From Candidatus Omnitrophota bacterium (GTDB lineage: Bacteria; Omnitrophota; Gorgyraeia; Gygaellales; Profunditerraquicolaceae), in contig CAIVOB010000010.1 of assembly GCA_903907475.1 (NCBI GenBank), positions 1 through 6,952 on the forward strand: a stretch of DNA of 6,952 nt, given 5' to 3'. This document shows positions 6,808 through 6,952 of the stretch, piece after piece (within the stretch, counting starts at the first letter, position 1; the number at the start of each line of letters is the position of its first letter). The notes beneath the pieces are model-generated. The model saw only the letters and a list, made by a program, of their open reading frames with translations, did no database searches and was not told where the DNA came from. Made by a program: the position numbers and the translations under genes.

Positions 6808-6952
6808 TTAATCATCCTTGGTTTTTTTATTTTCCAACTGGCGAATTTGATCACGCAGGCGCGCGGCCTCTTCAAAATCCTCGCGCTCAATCGCTTGCTG
6901 CAAATTAATTTTTAGCTCTGCCGCAGCAGATCTTTTCTTAATAACTTTAGGA
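6808..6952 (-). CDS. mcsA: McsA-type UVR-domain protein, C-terminal end only
   Basis: Only the last 47 residues are in the window; the frame is open to the right edge and ends at the TAA at 6808-6810. They form a UVR motif, a helical hairpin with AIEREDFEEAARLRDQIRQL, followed by a charged tail (ENKKTKDD). In the known system McsA is a zinc-finger protein that binds and activates McsB. Its zinc-finger N-terminus would lie outside the window and cannot be checked. The identity rests on the UVR motif at the very C-terminus plus the position two bases before mcsB. UvrB and UvrC also carry UVR motifs, but not in this context. Confidence 0.88.
   Translation of the reverse strand, partial: PKVIKKRSAAAELKINLQQAIEREDFEEAARLRDQIRQLENKKTKDD
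6815..6819 (-). promoter_or_regulatory. Ribosome binding site of mcsB
   Basis: AAGGA lies nine bases before the mcsB ATG, inside the last codons of mcsA. It supports the ATG at 6805 as the start and fits coupled translation across the two-base gap. Confidence 0.6.

Noticed and set aside
1..6952. Mobile element, prophage, CRISPR array, tRNA or rRNA
   Set aside because: No transposase, integrase, repeat-spacer pattern, or tRNA/rRNA-like sequence was seen; nearly all bases are taken up by conserved housekeeping genes on one strand.

Overview
The window is one gene cluster read entirely on the minus strand, with seven genes in transcription order from the right edge to the left: mcsA (3' end only), mcsB, clpC, mlaE, mlaF, mlaD and radA (5' part only, cut by the left edge). 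Six of the seven junctions or gene ends are packed tightly: gaps of 2, 5 and 11 bases and two one-base TAATG overlaps. The only real intergenic gap is 106 bases between mcsB and clpC. No tRNA, rRNA, mobile element, CRISPR array or convincing terminator is visible, and the open frames on the plus strand look like antisense shadows.

Right half (about 3226-6952): the protein-arginine-phosphorylation and Clp proteolysis module known from the ctsR-mcsA-mcsB-clpC operon of Firmicutes. McsA ends in a UVR helix pair, McsB is a full-length protein arginine kinase that keeps its catalytic and phosphoarginine-sensing motifs, and ClpC is a full-length two-ATPase Hsp100 unfoldase with a ClpP-docking loop. 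In the known system McsB marks proteins with phosphoarginine and ClpC-ClpP degrades them.

Left half (1-3226): mlaE, mlaF and mlaD encode the permease, ATPase and MCE-domain substrate-binding protein of an Mla-type phospholipid ABC transporter, followed by radA, a DNA-repair branch-migration ATPase. In Bacillus-type genomes radA follows clpC directly, so the transporter looks like a cassette set inside a conserved stress and repair operon. An Mla-type MCE transporter implies an outer membrane.

The combination of a Firmicute-like mcs-clpC-radA order, an Mla transporter and moderately AT-rich coding DNA suggests a diderm bacterium outside Proteobacteria. Omnitrophota (PVC group) is my best guess. 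A diderm Firmicute or another candidate phylum remains possible, and this is inference from gene content rather than a tree.

The most notable non-coding element is the mcsB-clpC gap. It holds a 12-bp perfect-stem hairpin whose downstream arm can also pair, over 11 positions with one wobble, with the clpC start codon region. That is a plausible but untested translational switch or operator.
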